Positions 32,227 through 40,397 of a stretch of 45,436 bases of DNA are shown here, piece by piece; position 1 is the first letter of the stretch, and every line of letters begins with the position of its first letter. Both the position numbers and the translations under genes were made by a program. The stretch is from TMED27 sp045106175 (GTDB taxonomy: Bacteria > Pseudomonadota > Alphaproteobacteria > Micavibrionales > Micavibrionaceae), in the NCBI GenBank assembly GCA_045106175.1, contig JBGCEF010000026.1:1-45436 (forward strand), in the 5' to 3' direction. Below the pieces are notes generated by a model. That model had not been told where the DNA came from and did no database searches. It worked only from the letters and a program-made list of their open reading frames with translations.

Positions 32227-34761
32227 ATGACAGAACGTTATAACATCAAAGAATGTGAAGCCAAGTGGCGTGCCAAATGGGAGGATCAAGCATGTTTTCA
32301 AGCCACAGAAGATAACGATAAAAACAAATATTACGTCTTAGAGATGTTCCCATACCCAAGCGGGCGAATCCATGTCGGTCATGTACGCAATTACACATTA
32401 GGCGATGTCGTCGCCCGTTATCGTCGTGCGATTGGCTATAACGTGCTCAGGCCTATGGGCTGGGATGCATTTGGCCTTCCGGCTGAAAACGCAGCCATAG
32501 ATCGCGGCGTCCATCCCGCCAAATGGACAATATCCAACACCAGCGAAATGCGCGATCAATTAAAATCAATGGGTCTAGCGATTGATTGGAGCCGGGAAAT
32601 TACAACATGCACGCCTGAATATTATCGCCATGAACAAAAAATGTTTCTTGATTTTCTAAAACAAGGAATCGCCTACCGCAAAGAATCAACCGTCAACTGG
32701 GACCCGGTCGATAACACCGTTCTGGCTAATGAACAAGTTGTCGACGGAAAAGGCTGGCGCACAGGCGCACCCGTTGAACGCCGCAATCTCAATCAATGGT
32801 TTTTAAAAATCACGGACTATGCTGATGATCTTTTAGATGGCCTTCAAACACTCGATCGCTGGCCTGAAAAAGTGCGTCTAATGCAAGAAAACTGGATCGG
32901 AAAATCAAAAGGCCTCCATTTAGATCTTGAAATCATTGATCATGATGAAAACTTAAAAATCTTCACAACTCGACCGGATACAATTTTCGGAGCAAGCTTT
33001 GCCGCGATCTCCGCCGACCACCCGCTTGCAAAAAAATTAGCTGGCGATAAAGACGGTTTTGATGCGTTCATTAAAAACTGCCAAGCCACTGGCACGTCTG
33101 AAGCCGCCATCGAAAAAGCTGAAAAGCTTGGCTTTGATACTGGATACAAAATCCAGCATCCATTTCTAGACAACGTAAACTTGCCTCTTTATATCGCAAA
33201 CTTCATCCTCATGGATTACGGCACAGGGGCAATATACGGCGTTCCCGCACACGATCAGCGCGACTATGATTTCGCCAAAAAATATAACCTGCCCATTACA
33301 CAAGTCATTGATCACAATGACGCTGACATTGAAAAGGAAGCCTATTCAGGTACAGGCACGCTAATAAATTCTGACTTTATTAATAATAAAACAATCGAAG
33401 ACGCAAAAGCAGAGATCATCAAACACTGCGAAGAACGCGGCATAGGCGAAGGCACAACACAATATCGCCTCCGCGATTGGGGCATTTCACGCCAACGTTA
33501 TTGGGGCTGTCCAATTCCGGTTGTATACCGCGAATCTGACGGAGCCTGCATTCCTGTTCCAGAAGATAAACTCCCCGTTGAGCTTCCCGAAGATATCGAT
33601 TTCTCAAAACCCGGCAACCCTCTTGATAACCACCCAACATGGAAGCACACAACATGCCCCGAAACAGGCGAACCAGCAATTCGAGAAACTGATACCTTCG
33701 ACACCTTTTTTGAAAGCAGTTGGTATCAATTCCGCTATTGCGATCCTCACAACGAATCATTACCCACCGATAAAGCAAAGTCTGATTACTGGATGGGCGT
33801 TGATCAATATATCGGCGGTGTTGAACATGCTGTACTCCACCTCCTTTACGCCCGCTTTTTCACCCGCGCCATGAAAACATGCGGTTACGTGAACTGTGAA
33901 GAACCCTTTAACGGGCTGTTTACCCAAGGTATGGTCACACACGAAACGTATCAAGATCAAAACGATAAATGGCTTTTTCCATATGAATATGAAGCCCTTT
34001 CGGATAAATCCATCGCAAAAGTTGGCCCTTCCATTAAAATGTCAAAATCTAAAAAGAATGTCATAGACCCTGAAGACATCTTAGATACTTATGGCGCAGA
34101 TGCAGCTCGCTTATTCATATTATCCGACTCACCGCCGGAACGTGATCTAGAATGGACAGAAAGCGGGATCGAAGGGGCATGGAAATTTATCAACAAACTC
34201 CATCGCATGGTCACTGAACAGACTGACGCCCTACCATCAGATGAAACAAAGCCATCCGAATTTTCAAAAGACGCACAAACACTGCGAAGCCAATCTCATA
34301 AAGCCATTGGTAATGTCGCAAAATCCATCGATGATTTCGCTATGAATAAAGCCGTCGCGCAAATCCGCGAACTCAGTAACGCCGTCTCTGGATTCAAACC
34401 AAGCGACGACCATGATCTTTGGGCGCTGAAAGAAGCCTATGAAATTCTCATCAAACTGTTTAACCCAATGATGCCTCATCTGGCCGAAGAATTATGGGCT
34501 CAGCTAGGCCACTCAACACTTTTAACAGACGAGCCATGGCCAACTATTGATGAAGCCCTTCTTACGCAAGACACCATTACAATCGGCGTTCAGGTTAACG
34601 GTAAAATGCGTGCAAAAATCGATATTGCACCCGATGCAAACGAAGATACAGCACGCGAAGCCGCACTCGCCCAAGATAATGTTCAACGCGCCATGGACGG
34701 CAAACAAATTCGTAAATTCATCTATGTTCCTGGTAAAATCGTCAATGTTGTTGCGGGGTAA
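32227..34761 (+). CDS. leuS: Leucyl-tRNA synthetase
   Basis: Class I aminoacyl-tRNA synthetase charging tRNA-Leu. HIGH-type motif HVGH at 49-52 (PYPSGRIHVGHVRN), KMSKS at 604-608, an editing (CP1) domain between them with LRPMGWDAFGLPAENAA after HIGH and GTGAIYGVPAHDQRDYDFAKKY, followed by the anticodon-binding and C-terminal domains (VQVNGKMRAKI). Length 844 aa, slightly shorter than the E. coli enzyme. It is followed by lptE after 7 bases, and preceded by the DUF3576 lipoprotein gene. Confidence 0.97.
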   Translation: MTERYNIKECEAKWRAKWEDQACFQATEDNDKNKYYVLEMFPYPSGRIHVGHVRNYTLGDVVARYRRAIGYNVLRPMGWDAFGLPAENAAIDRGVHPAKWTISNTSEMRDQLKSMGLAIDWSREITTCTPEYYRHEQKMFLDFLKQGIAYRKESTVNWDPVDNTVLANEQVVDGKGWRTGAPVERRNLNQWFLKITDYADDLLDGLQTLDRWPEKVRLMQENWIGKSKGLHLDLEIIDHDENLKIFTTRPDTIFGASFAAISADHPLAKKLAGDKDGFDAFIKNCQATGTSEAAIEKAEKLGFDTGYKIQHPFLDNVNLPLYIANFILMDYGTGAIYGVPAHDQRDYDFAKKYNLPITQVIDHNDADIEKEAYSGTGTLINSDFINNKTIEDAKAEIIKHCEERGIGEGTTQYRLRDWGISRQRYWGCPIPVVYRESDGACIPVPEDKLPVELPEDIDFSKPGNPLDNHPTWKHTTCPETGEPAIRETDTFDTFFESSWYQFRYCDPHNESLPTDKAKSDYWMGVDQYIGGVEHAVLHLLYARFFTRAMKTCGYVNCEEPFNGLFTQGMVTHETYQDQNDKWLFPYEYEALSDKSIAKVGPSIKMSKSKKNVIDPEDILDTYGADAARLFILSDSPPERDLEWTESGIEGAWKFINKLHRMVTEQTDALPSDETKPSEFSKDAQTLRSQSHKAIGNVAKSIDDFAMNKAVAQIRELSNAVSGFKPSDDHDLWALKEAYEILIKLFNPMMPHLAEELWAQLGHSTLLTDEPWPTIDEALLTQDTITIGVQVNGKMRAKIDIAPDANEDTAREAALAQDNVQRAMDGKQIRKFIYVPGKIVNVVAG

Positions 34762-34768
34762 CAAAACA

Positions 34769-35263
34769 ATGAAAATGCTGGCGCTATTATCACTTATTTT
34801 TCTAACTGCTTGTGGCTTCCACCCAGTTTATGGCGTCAATAAATACACACCCGTCGGGGCAGAAGCAAAATTCACACAAATCGCAATTACCAATATCCCC
34901 AATCGCGAAGGGCAATTTCTACGAAATCGTCTAATCGACACATTACACCGCAACGCACCCAACGAACCAAAGCGCTACACGCTAAATATAAACCCCATCG
35001 AAGAACGATTAAGAGAGCTCGACATCACCATCGATTCCGACACAACTCGTGCTCAACTTACATTAACAACCACAATGAAACTGACGGATAAAACAACAAA
35101 TAAAACACTCATCAATCGTACACTGACTTCCGTCGCAAGCTTCAACGTATTGGGGAGCGAATTTGCAAACCGTATTTCTGAACAATCAACCCGTGAAAAT
35201 GTTTTGGATGATTTAGCCCGCCAAATCGAACACCAAATCGCACTTTATTTTAAACGTACTTAA
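34769..35263 (+). CDS. lptE: LptE-like LPS-assembly lipoprotein
   Basis: LPS-assembly lipoprotein LptE (RlpB), the plug subunit of the LptDE translocon in the outer membrane. A short lipoprotein signal ends in FLTACGFHPVYG with Cys15, followed by the family's beta-alpha-beta fold with LRNRLIDTLHRN and TLTTTMKLTD. Length 164 aa. I choose the ATG at 34769 because the ORF to its left lies antisense/in-frame over leuS and reads unlike LptE. It starts 7 bases after the leuS stop. Confidence 0.88.
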   Translation: MKMLALLSLIFLTACGFHPVYGVNKYTPVGAEAKFTQIAITNIPNREGQFLRNRLIDTLHRNAPNEPKRYTLNINPIEERLRELDITIDSDTTRAQLTLTTTMKLTDKTTNKTLINRTLTSVASFNVLGSEFANRISEQSTRENVLDDLARQIEHQIALYFKRT

Positions 35264-35319
35264 AGATTACAAAATGCGCTCATTTGCCAAACCCCCTCAA
35301 CTCATTTACCTTACTGCCC

Positions 35320-36774
35320 ATGTCTGAAGTAAACGCAAACGATAGCCGCATCATCAATAATTGCGATGATGTTATAGATACATATCAAGGCGCAAAAGAA
35401 AACGCCATGACGGGCCTCGAAGTAGAGCTCGCATATTTTGATGCCAAAACCCCAAATCTAGACCCCATGACAATTCCGCAAAACAAAGTGGTCAAAAACG
35501 CAACCAACACACAGTGCAAAGGCGAATTTGCCCGCAACGAACCAACATCCGAAATGTTAGAAGTCGGCAGTAACCCTGGCACTCAAAATGATCTGAAAAC
35601 CATTATTAACGACACAAACGAAAAGATCGCCTGCCTTTCTCAAAAAGCAGCAGATATCGGTCTCAAGCGCTCTTATTTCCAAGATCTACCTAATCAAACA
35701 GCAAAAGATCTATTAAAAAATATTGTACCGGTTGAACGCTATCAGGCGTTTTTCGCACCACCGCGTGACGATATGCAAGCCATCGCCGCCTATTTCTCGG
35801 TCTGCAAATCCAATCAAGTCTCAATCAGCTACCGTGATACAAATCATCTATTCGATAACATCCGCAGGCTCTACGCACTCACCCCTGTCTTATTCATGCT
35901 CACTGATAATGGCTCCGGCTTTGATGAGGGCATAGCCTTTAAAGGGCACGCAGGCATGAAACACCGCGCAGCCTTAAAAGAAAAAGGCGGCTGCCCAGAT
36001 TATCTGTTTACTGCAAAAAATGGCGATGATTACATCAAAAGCCATATTGACGCCGTCATGCATAACCCGCTCTTTGTCTATTATGACCAAGAAGGAAATT
36101 TAGTACGCTTGCCATCCGGAACATGGGAAAGCTTCCATTCGCTCAAAAATAAAGGCCTTAACACAGCCACCAATTATTATTTCTCAGAAAGTATTTTATG
36201 GCCTGACGTTAAAATCGCCGCCCTGAAAAACGCTCAAGATGAAGTCATCAACCACAGATACGAAGCCCGCATGTTTGGCGTTGGCATCCACCAACATGTA
36301 AGCGCACTCCTCATTGTTGCAGGCCTCGCTTTTAACGATAATTTTGCCGATAAAACCGATCACCTTCTTAAACAATTTGAGCTGGATTGGGGTAATATCG
36401 AAACAACGCAAAGACACATTCATGCGGCCTATAAAAATGCACGCAACCATGATGGAAAATTCTTAGATATTCCTTTTGGAAGCACGCAAATGATTGATTT
36501 TACAAAAAAATTCGCAGATCTCTTAGAAGAGGCCTATCTCTCATCTGATCTTGAAGATGCTTTATCCCCCATCCTTTCTATCGCCAGAACCGGCCGCACG
36601 GACGCAAAAGTAAATCGAAAAATGTTTACCTCTCTTGAAGAAACAATAGCATTTCAAAGGAACTATGATGCAAACATCTTCGATAATACAAACCAATGCG
36701 CGCACATGATATTTGAAAAAGAATTAAATAAAATCTGCGCCAATCAATCTGATAAACAGGTCCCATGTAGCTAA
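35320..36774 (+). CDS. Glutamate-cysteine-ligase-like (carboxylate-amine ligase superfamily) protein
   Basis: Probable ATP-dependent carboxylate-amine ligase. Near the N-terminus TGLEVELAYFD holds the ExE pair (E34, E36) typical of glutamate-cysteine ligases, and later QVSISYRDTNHLFDNIRRLYALTPVLFMLTDNGSGFDEG matches the GCL segment that lines the active site; YEARMFGVGIHQH holds a conserved Glu-Arg-like feature. Overall identity to GshA is not apparent, so the substrate may differ. The start at 35320 (484 aa) replaces an upstream TTG. The gene lies between lptE and holA, which are usually adjacent. The stop is followed by a 77-base gap. Confidence 0.65.
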   Translation: MSEVNANDSRIINNCDDVIDTYQGAKENAMTGLEVELAYFDAKTPNLDPMTIPQNKVVKNATNTQCKGEFARNEPTSEMLEVGSNPGTQNDLKTIINDTNEKIACLSQKAADIGLKRSYFQDLPNQTAKDLLKNIVPVERYQAFFAPPRDDMQAIAAYFSVCKSNQVSISYRDTNHLFDNIRRLYALTPVLFMLTDNGSGFDEGIAFKGHAGMKHRAALKEKGGCPDYLFTAKNGDDYIKSHIDAVMHNPLFVYYDQEGNLVRLPSGTWESFHSLKNKGLNTATNYYFSESILWPDVKIAALKNAQDEVINHRYEARMFGVGIHQHVSALLIVAGLAFNDNFADKTDHLLKQFELDWGNIETTQRHIHAAYKNARNHDGKFLDIPFGSTQMIDFTKKFADLLEEAYLSSDLEDALSPILSIARTGRTDAKVNRKMFTSLEETIAFQRNYDANIFDNTNQCAHMIFEKELNKICANQSDKQVPCS

Positions 36775-36851
36775 AGCTGATATGTGGTTAAAACACCAAA
36801 ATACTTTTAAATAAAATTGTCGTTCAAATAAGACTTCTTTAAACTTTATTC

Positions 36852-37877
36852 ATGAAAATTACCTATCGTGATATAGAAAGTTTCGTCAAAAGACCCAACC
36901 CGGACATGCGGGTCATCCTGATATATGGCCCCGATTCTGGATTAATGAAAGAACGTGCAAAATTAATCGGCGAATCGGTTGTTGAAGATATTAACGATCC
37001 CTTTAACGCCGTCACGCTCAATACAACATCATTAGCCGATGACCCTGCGCGTTTAAGTGACGAAGCCAATGCAATGTCGATGATGGGCGGTAAACGCCTT
37101 ATTCGCGTTGAAGATGCCGGTGACAAATTAACAACCTTTATTAAAGCCTACCTCGAAGCTCCCAACGAAAATGCCGTTATCATCCTAGAAGCAGGCGAAT
37201 TAAGCCCGCGCAGCTCTTTAAGAAAACTTTGTGAAAAAGAAAGACAAACAGCTGCACTTCCATGCTACGTCGAAGATGAACGTGACCTTGCCACACTCGT
37301 ACGTGAGACAATCCAATCAGCAAACCTTACAATAGAGCCTGACGCCATCAGATGGCTTGCCGTAAACATCGCGGGAAACCGTCAAAAAGCCCGTAGCGAG
37401 CTAGAAAAACTTATTACCTATAAAGGAAATGACAATACCCCAATAACGCAAGAAGAAGCCTTAGAAATATGCGGTGAAACAGGCGCAGCAGCTTTAGATG
37501 AGTTTATATACGCCGTTGCAAACCAACAAAACGAAAAATCCTTGCGTCTACTGGCTCAAATGAGCGAGGAAGGTATTGTATTCATGGTGATCCTTCGCTC
37601 CCTTCAAAACCATTTCCGAAAGCTACATTTAGCAAAATCCGCAATAGAGCAAGGCGATAACCTAGAGTCAGCGATGAAAAAGCTATCTCCACCCATTTTC
37701 TTTAAACAACAAAACGCGTTCAAAAGCCAAATAGGACGCTTCTCACTCTATAAACTCTCTAAAATTTTAGATCGCTTAAACGCATTAGAAGCTGATTGCA
37801 AAAAAACAGGTGCTCCCGTCGATACGCTATGCGCACAAGCCGTTTTAGGGCTTTCAACACAACAAAGAAGAGCATGA
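36852..37877 (+). CDS. holA: DNA polymerase III subunit delta
   Basis: Clamp-loader subunit that opens the beta sliding clamp. Recognisable by VILIYGPDSGLMKERAKLIGESVV, the AAA+-like N-terminus without a Walker A Lys, and LSDEANAMSMMGGKRLIRVEDAGD; further on, NLTIEPDAIRWLAVNIAGNRQKARSELEKL and LDEFIYAVANQQNEKSLRLLAQM are typical of HolA. 341 aa, normal. It is on the plus strand and converges on parB with 1 base between the stops. The usual arrangement in related genomes is lptE-holA. Confidence 0.93.
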   Translation: MKITYRDIESFVKRPNPDMRVILIYGPDSGLMKERAKLIGESVVEDINDPFNAVTLNTTSLADDPARLSDEANAMSMMGGKRLIRVEDAGDKLTTFIKAYLEAPNENAVIILEAGELSPRSSLRKLCEKERQTAALPCYVEDERDLATLVRETIQSANLTIEPDAIRWLAVNIAGNRQKARSELEKLITYKGNDNTPITQEEALEICGETGAAALDEFIYAVANQQNEKSLRLLAQMSEEGIVFMVILRSLQNHFRKLHLAKSAIEQGDNLESAMKKLSPPIFFKQQNAFKSQIGRFSLYKLSKILDRLNALEADCKKTGAPVDTLCAQAVLGLSTQQRRA

Positions 37878-37878
37878 A

Positions 37879-38820
37879 TTAATCACTTAAGCGTGCATTT
37901 GAAAATTGCGACAAACGATTAATAAGATCATCCAGTTGATCTAATGACTTAAACTCAACAACCAATCGCCCTGATTGCCCATCACTGCTATCAATCGCAA
38001 CATTCATACCCAGATTATTAGATATTTGGGATTCTAACGCCAAAGTATCTGCATCTTTACCTGTTTTAGCGCTCTTTGGTTTGGCTTTTTTCTGCCCGCT
38101 GACCTTACCGCTAACGTTGTTAACCAATGCTTCTGTTTCGCGAACAGTTAATTTTTTTGCTAAAACATCTTTAGCAAGCGAAACAGGGTCATCAGATGTT
38201 ATCAATGCTCGTGCATGCCCTGTCGATAAACCATTATCAGCTACCATTTCTTGCACTGCTGGCGGCAAATTAAGCAAACGCACCATATTAGCGATATGAG
38301 AGCGCGATTTACCCATTGCTTTAGCCAATTTTTCTTGCGTATGACCAAAATCTTGCATCAATTTTTGATATCCCATCGCCTCATCAATCGGATTAAGATC
38401 TTCACGCTGCAAATTTTCAATCAACGCAATCTCTAATGCTTGCGTATCATCAATCTCCAAGACGATAACTGGCACTTCATGTAATTGCGCCTTTTGTGCC
38501 GCCCGCCAACGGCGTTCACCACCAATAATCTCATATTCACCTGCATCACTAGCATTTTTTCTAACCAATAATGGCTGTAAAACACCGTGCTGCTTAATAG
38601 AATCTGCCAATTCCTGCAAGCTAGGCTCATCAAAAACATGTCTCGGCTGGAACGGACTAGGATAAAGCTGCTCAATACCAATAACATCTTTTTTATGAGT
38701 AGCGACGTCACTACCTAGCTCAACGTTAGTAACGCCGTCAAAACCTGTCTCTTCATCTTCAAACAAGGCATTAAGCCCGCGCCCGAGCCCCCGTGATCGT
38801 GGATTTGGTGTTTCACTCAT
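37879..38820 (-). CDS. parB: Chromosome-partitioning protein ParB
   Basis: CTP-dependent DNA clamp that loads at parS and spreads along DNA. The N-terminal GRGLNALFED segment (13-22) is typical. The CTP-binding motif GERRWRAA is at 101-108, and ENLQREDLNPIDEA at 135-148. The HTH lies at 161-182 (TQEKLAKAMGKSRSHIANMV). The C-terminal dimerisation domain ends in LDQLDDLINRLSQFS. Length 313 aa. It begins 14 bases after the parA stop. The four parS sites in this window are 1.3-5.2 kb from it. Confidence 0.97.
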   Translation of the reverse strand: MSETPNPRSRGLGRGLNALFEDEETGFDGVTNVELGSDVATHKKDVIGIEQLYPSPFQPRHVFDEPSLQELADSIKQHGVLQPLLVRKNASDAGEYEIIGGERRWRAAQKAQLHEVPVIVLEIDDTQALEIALIENLQREDLNPIDEAMGYQKLMQDFGHTQEKLAKAMGKSRSHIANMVRLLNLPPAVQEMVADNGLSTGHARALITSDDPVSLAKDVLAKKLTVRETEALVNNVSGKVSGQKKAKPKSAKTGKDADTLALESQISNNLGMNVAIDSSDGQSGRLVVEFKSLDQLDDLINRLSQFSNARLSD

Positions 38821-38834
38821 AACAATGTCTTTCT

Positions 38835-39671
38835 TTATGCTATCTGTAAATTGCGCTCTCTATTGTAACGCCGCTCTCGCTTAATAATCTCACTAGCCAA
38901 TTTAATATAAGCCTGCGCTCCAATGGATTTCATATCATAAACAATCGCTGGCAAACCAAATGATGGCGCCTCTGACAAACGCACATTGCGCGGAATAACA
39001 GTCTTATAAACCTTATCGCCGAAATGTTCACGCACATCATTCTCAACCTGAGCCGTCAAATTATTGCGTTGATCATACATTGTCAAAACAACTCCATGAA
39101 TATCAAGCCTAGGATTAAACGATCGTTTAACACGCTCAACTGTCTTGGTTAAATGCGACAACCCCTCCAACGCATAAAACTCACACTGCAACGGAACAAG
39201 CACAGAATCAACAGCCACTAACGCATTCAGCGTTAACAAATTAAGGGATGGCGGACAATCTAAGATCACATAATGATACGGCAATGGCTTACGCAACGCA
39301 TCTCTCAAACGATACTCCCTATTCTGAGCTGTCACCAATTCAATCTCTGCCCCCGATAGATGGATCGAAGACGGCACAACCGATAAATTAGGAACTTTCG
39401 TTGCAACCGCTGCCTCATGCACTTCGCAATCCCCGAAGAGAACATCATAAGATGAACTGCGAATAACAGAACGCCTAACACCTAAACCAGTCGAAGCATT
39501 GCCTTGTGGATCAAGGTCAATAAGCAAGACTTTCTTACCTATCGCTGCCAACGCAGTCGCCAAATTAATAGCAGTCGTCGTTTTTCCAACTCCGCCTTTT
39601 TGATTGGCAATCGCTAGAATACGTGCGTTTTTCTTATGTTTACCTGACACAGAAACGGATGAAAAAGCCAT
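38835..39671 (-). CDS. parA: Chromosome-partitioning ATPase ParA
   Basis: Deviant Walker ATPase that moves ParB-parS complexes and so segregates chromosomes. Deviant Walker A KGGVGKTT at 25-32, with the signature Lys, DLDPQGNASTGLG near 55, CPPSLNLLTLNAL near 140, and LDIHGVVLTMYDQRNNL. Length 278 aa with a ~16-residue N-terminal extension containing several Ser/Lys. The ATG at 39671 is preceded by AAAGG about 9 bases away. A strong 10-base inverted repeat lies 14 bases upstream of the start. Confidence 0.97.
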   Translation of the reverse strand: MAFSSVSVSGKHKKNARILAIANQKGGVGKTTTAINLATALAAIGKKVLLIDLDPQGNASTGLGVRRSVIRSSSYDVLFGDCEVHEAAVATKVPNLSVVPSSIHLSGAEIELVTAQNREYRLRDALRKPLPYHYVILDCPPSLNLLTLNALVAVDSVLVPLQCEFYALEGLSHLTKTVERVKRSFNPRLDIHGVVLTMYDQRNNLTAQVENDVREHFGDKVYKTVIPRNVRLSEAPSFGLPAIVYDMKSIGAQAYIKLASEIIKRERRYNRERNLQIA

Positions 39672-39684
39672 GCGTACAACCTTT

Positions 39685-39714
39685 ATTCTTATATGTATTG
39701 ATTAATATAAGAAT
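39685..39714. promoter_or_regulatory. Inverted repeat in the parA leader
   Basis: Exact 10-base arms ATTCTTATAT (39685-39694) and ATATAAGAAT (39705-39714) surround a 10-base loop. The hairpin sits 14 bases from the parA start, at or beside its ribosome binding site, in the 105-base gap between rsmG and parA. It could be an operator, a translational control hairpin, or a weak terminator without a T run. No other signal is seen here. Confidence 0.5.
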
Positions 39715-39776
39715 GCAAAAACCACACACTAATAACAATAAAAACTCATCCTAAAGCTTGGCTTATACACCGATAT

Positions 39777-40397
39777 TTAAGGTCGTATCTTGATACCTGA
39801 CAACCGAATGATGACACCGCGAGAATCAGTAACGCTTGGCCAACGATCAACAGAGAAATCATAATAGTGACTAGCCTCACTTATCTCATCATTAATCTGC
39901 TCACCCTTTAACAGCAAAAAATTAAGGTCGCTATGTTCCTCAATAAATGGCTTCGCATAATCTAACAAAACCTTTACAGGTTTTAAGGCTCTCGCCGTTA
40001 TCAAGTCAGGAACAGTTTTAGTGTCTTTAACCATCGCTTCTATACGACGATTTTCGATTCGGATCGTTGCAGATGTTTCACGTGAAACAGTCCTCAAAAA
40101 CTGGCACTTTCTTTCATCTGATTCAACACAAGTAAAATCAATGTCTGGCATCATAATGCCCAAAACCGCTCCAGGGAAGCCTGCACCGCTACCCCAATCC
40201 ATAACACGCTTAACATCGCTATTAATATATTGTGCTAATTGAGCTGAGTCAGCGAAATGACGGATACCAGATTCCTGCAACGTCTTTTCACTAACAAGGT
40301 TAATAGCCTTCTGCCACTTAAACAAAAGCCGCTGGTAAGTCTCAAGTGCATCTAATGATTCACGTGAAACATCAATAGAAAGGTCTTTAGGCCACAT
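39777..40397 (-). CDS. rsmG: 16S rRNA (guanine-527-N7)-methyltransferase
   Basis: SAM-dependent methyltransferase RsmG (GidB) that modifies G527 of 16S rRNA. The SAM-binding loop is DWGSGAGFPGAVLG at 67-80, and LVSEKTLQESGIRHFADS is family-typical. Length 206 aa. Its start overlaps the end of mnmG by 11 bases, so the two are translationally coupled, the classic gidAB arrangement. A parS site lies within it at 40074-40089, and a one-mismatch copy at 40356-40371. Confidence 0.95.
   Translation of the reverse strand: MWPKDLSIDVSRESLDALETYQRLLFKWQKAINLVSEKTLQESGIRHFADSAQLAQYINSDVKRVMDWGSGAGFPGAVLGIMMPDIDFTCVESDERKCQFLRTVSRETSATIRIENRRIEAMVKDTKTVPDLITARALKPVKVLLDYAKPFIEEHSDLNFLLLKGEQINDEISEASHYYDFSVDRWPSVTDSRGVIIRLSGIKIRP
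40074..40089. promoter_or_regulatory. parS site, exact
   Basis: TGTTTCACGTGAAACA, a perfect 16-base palindrome identical to the conserved chromosomal parS sequence, located inside rsmG. It is the nearest site to parB in the window. It should nucleate ParB loading and is a strong marker for proximity to oriC. Confidence 0.93.
40356..40371. promoter_or_regulatory. parS site, one mismatch
   Basis: TGATTCACGTGAAACA differs from the consensus by a single base at position 3 (T to A). It lies in the first codons of rsmG. Binding is plausible but probably weaker. Confidence 0.7.

Noticed and set aside
33419..33778. 119-codon minus-strand ORF within leuS
   Set aside because: Lies entirely within the conserved catalytic/editing part of LeuS on the other strand.
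34547..34768. Upstream extension of the lptE frame into leuS
   Set aside because: The 74 extra codons overlap the leuS end; the lipoprotein signal starts cleanly at 34769.
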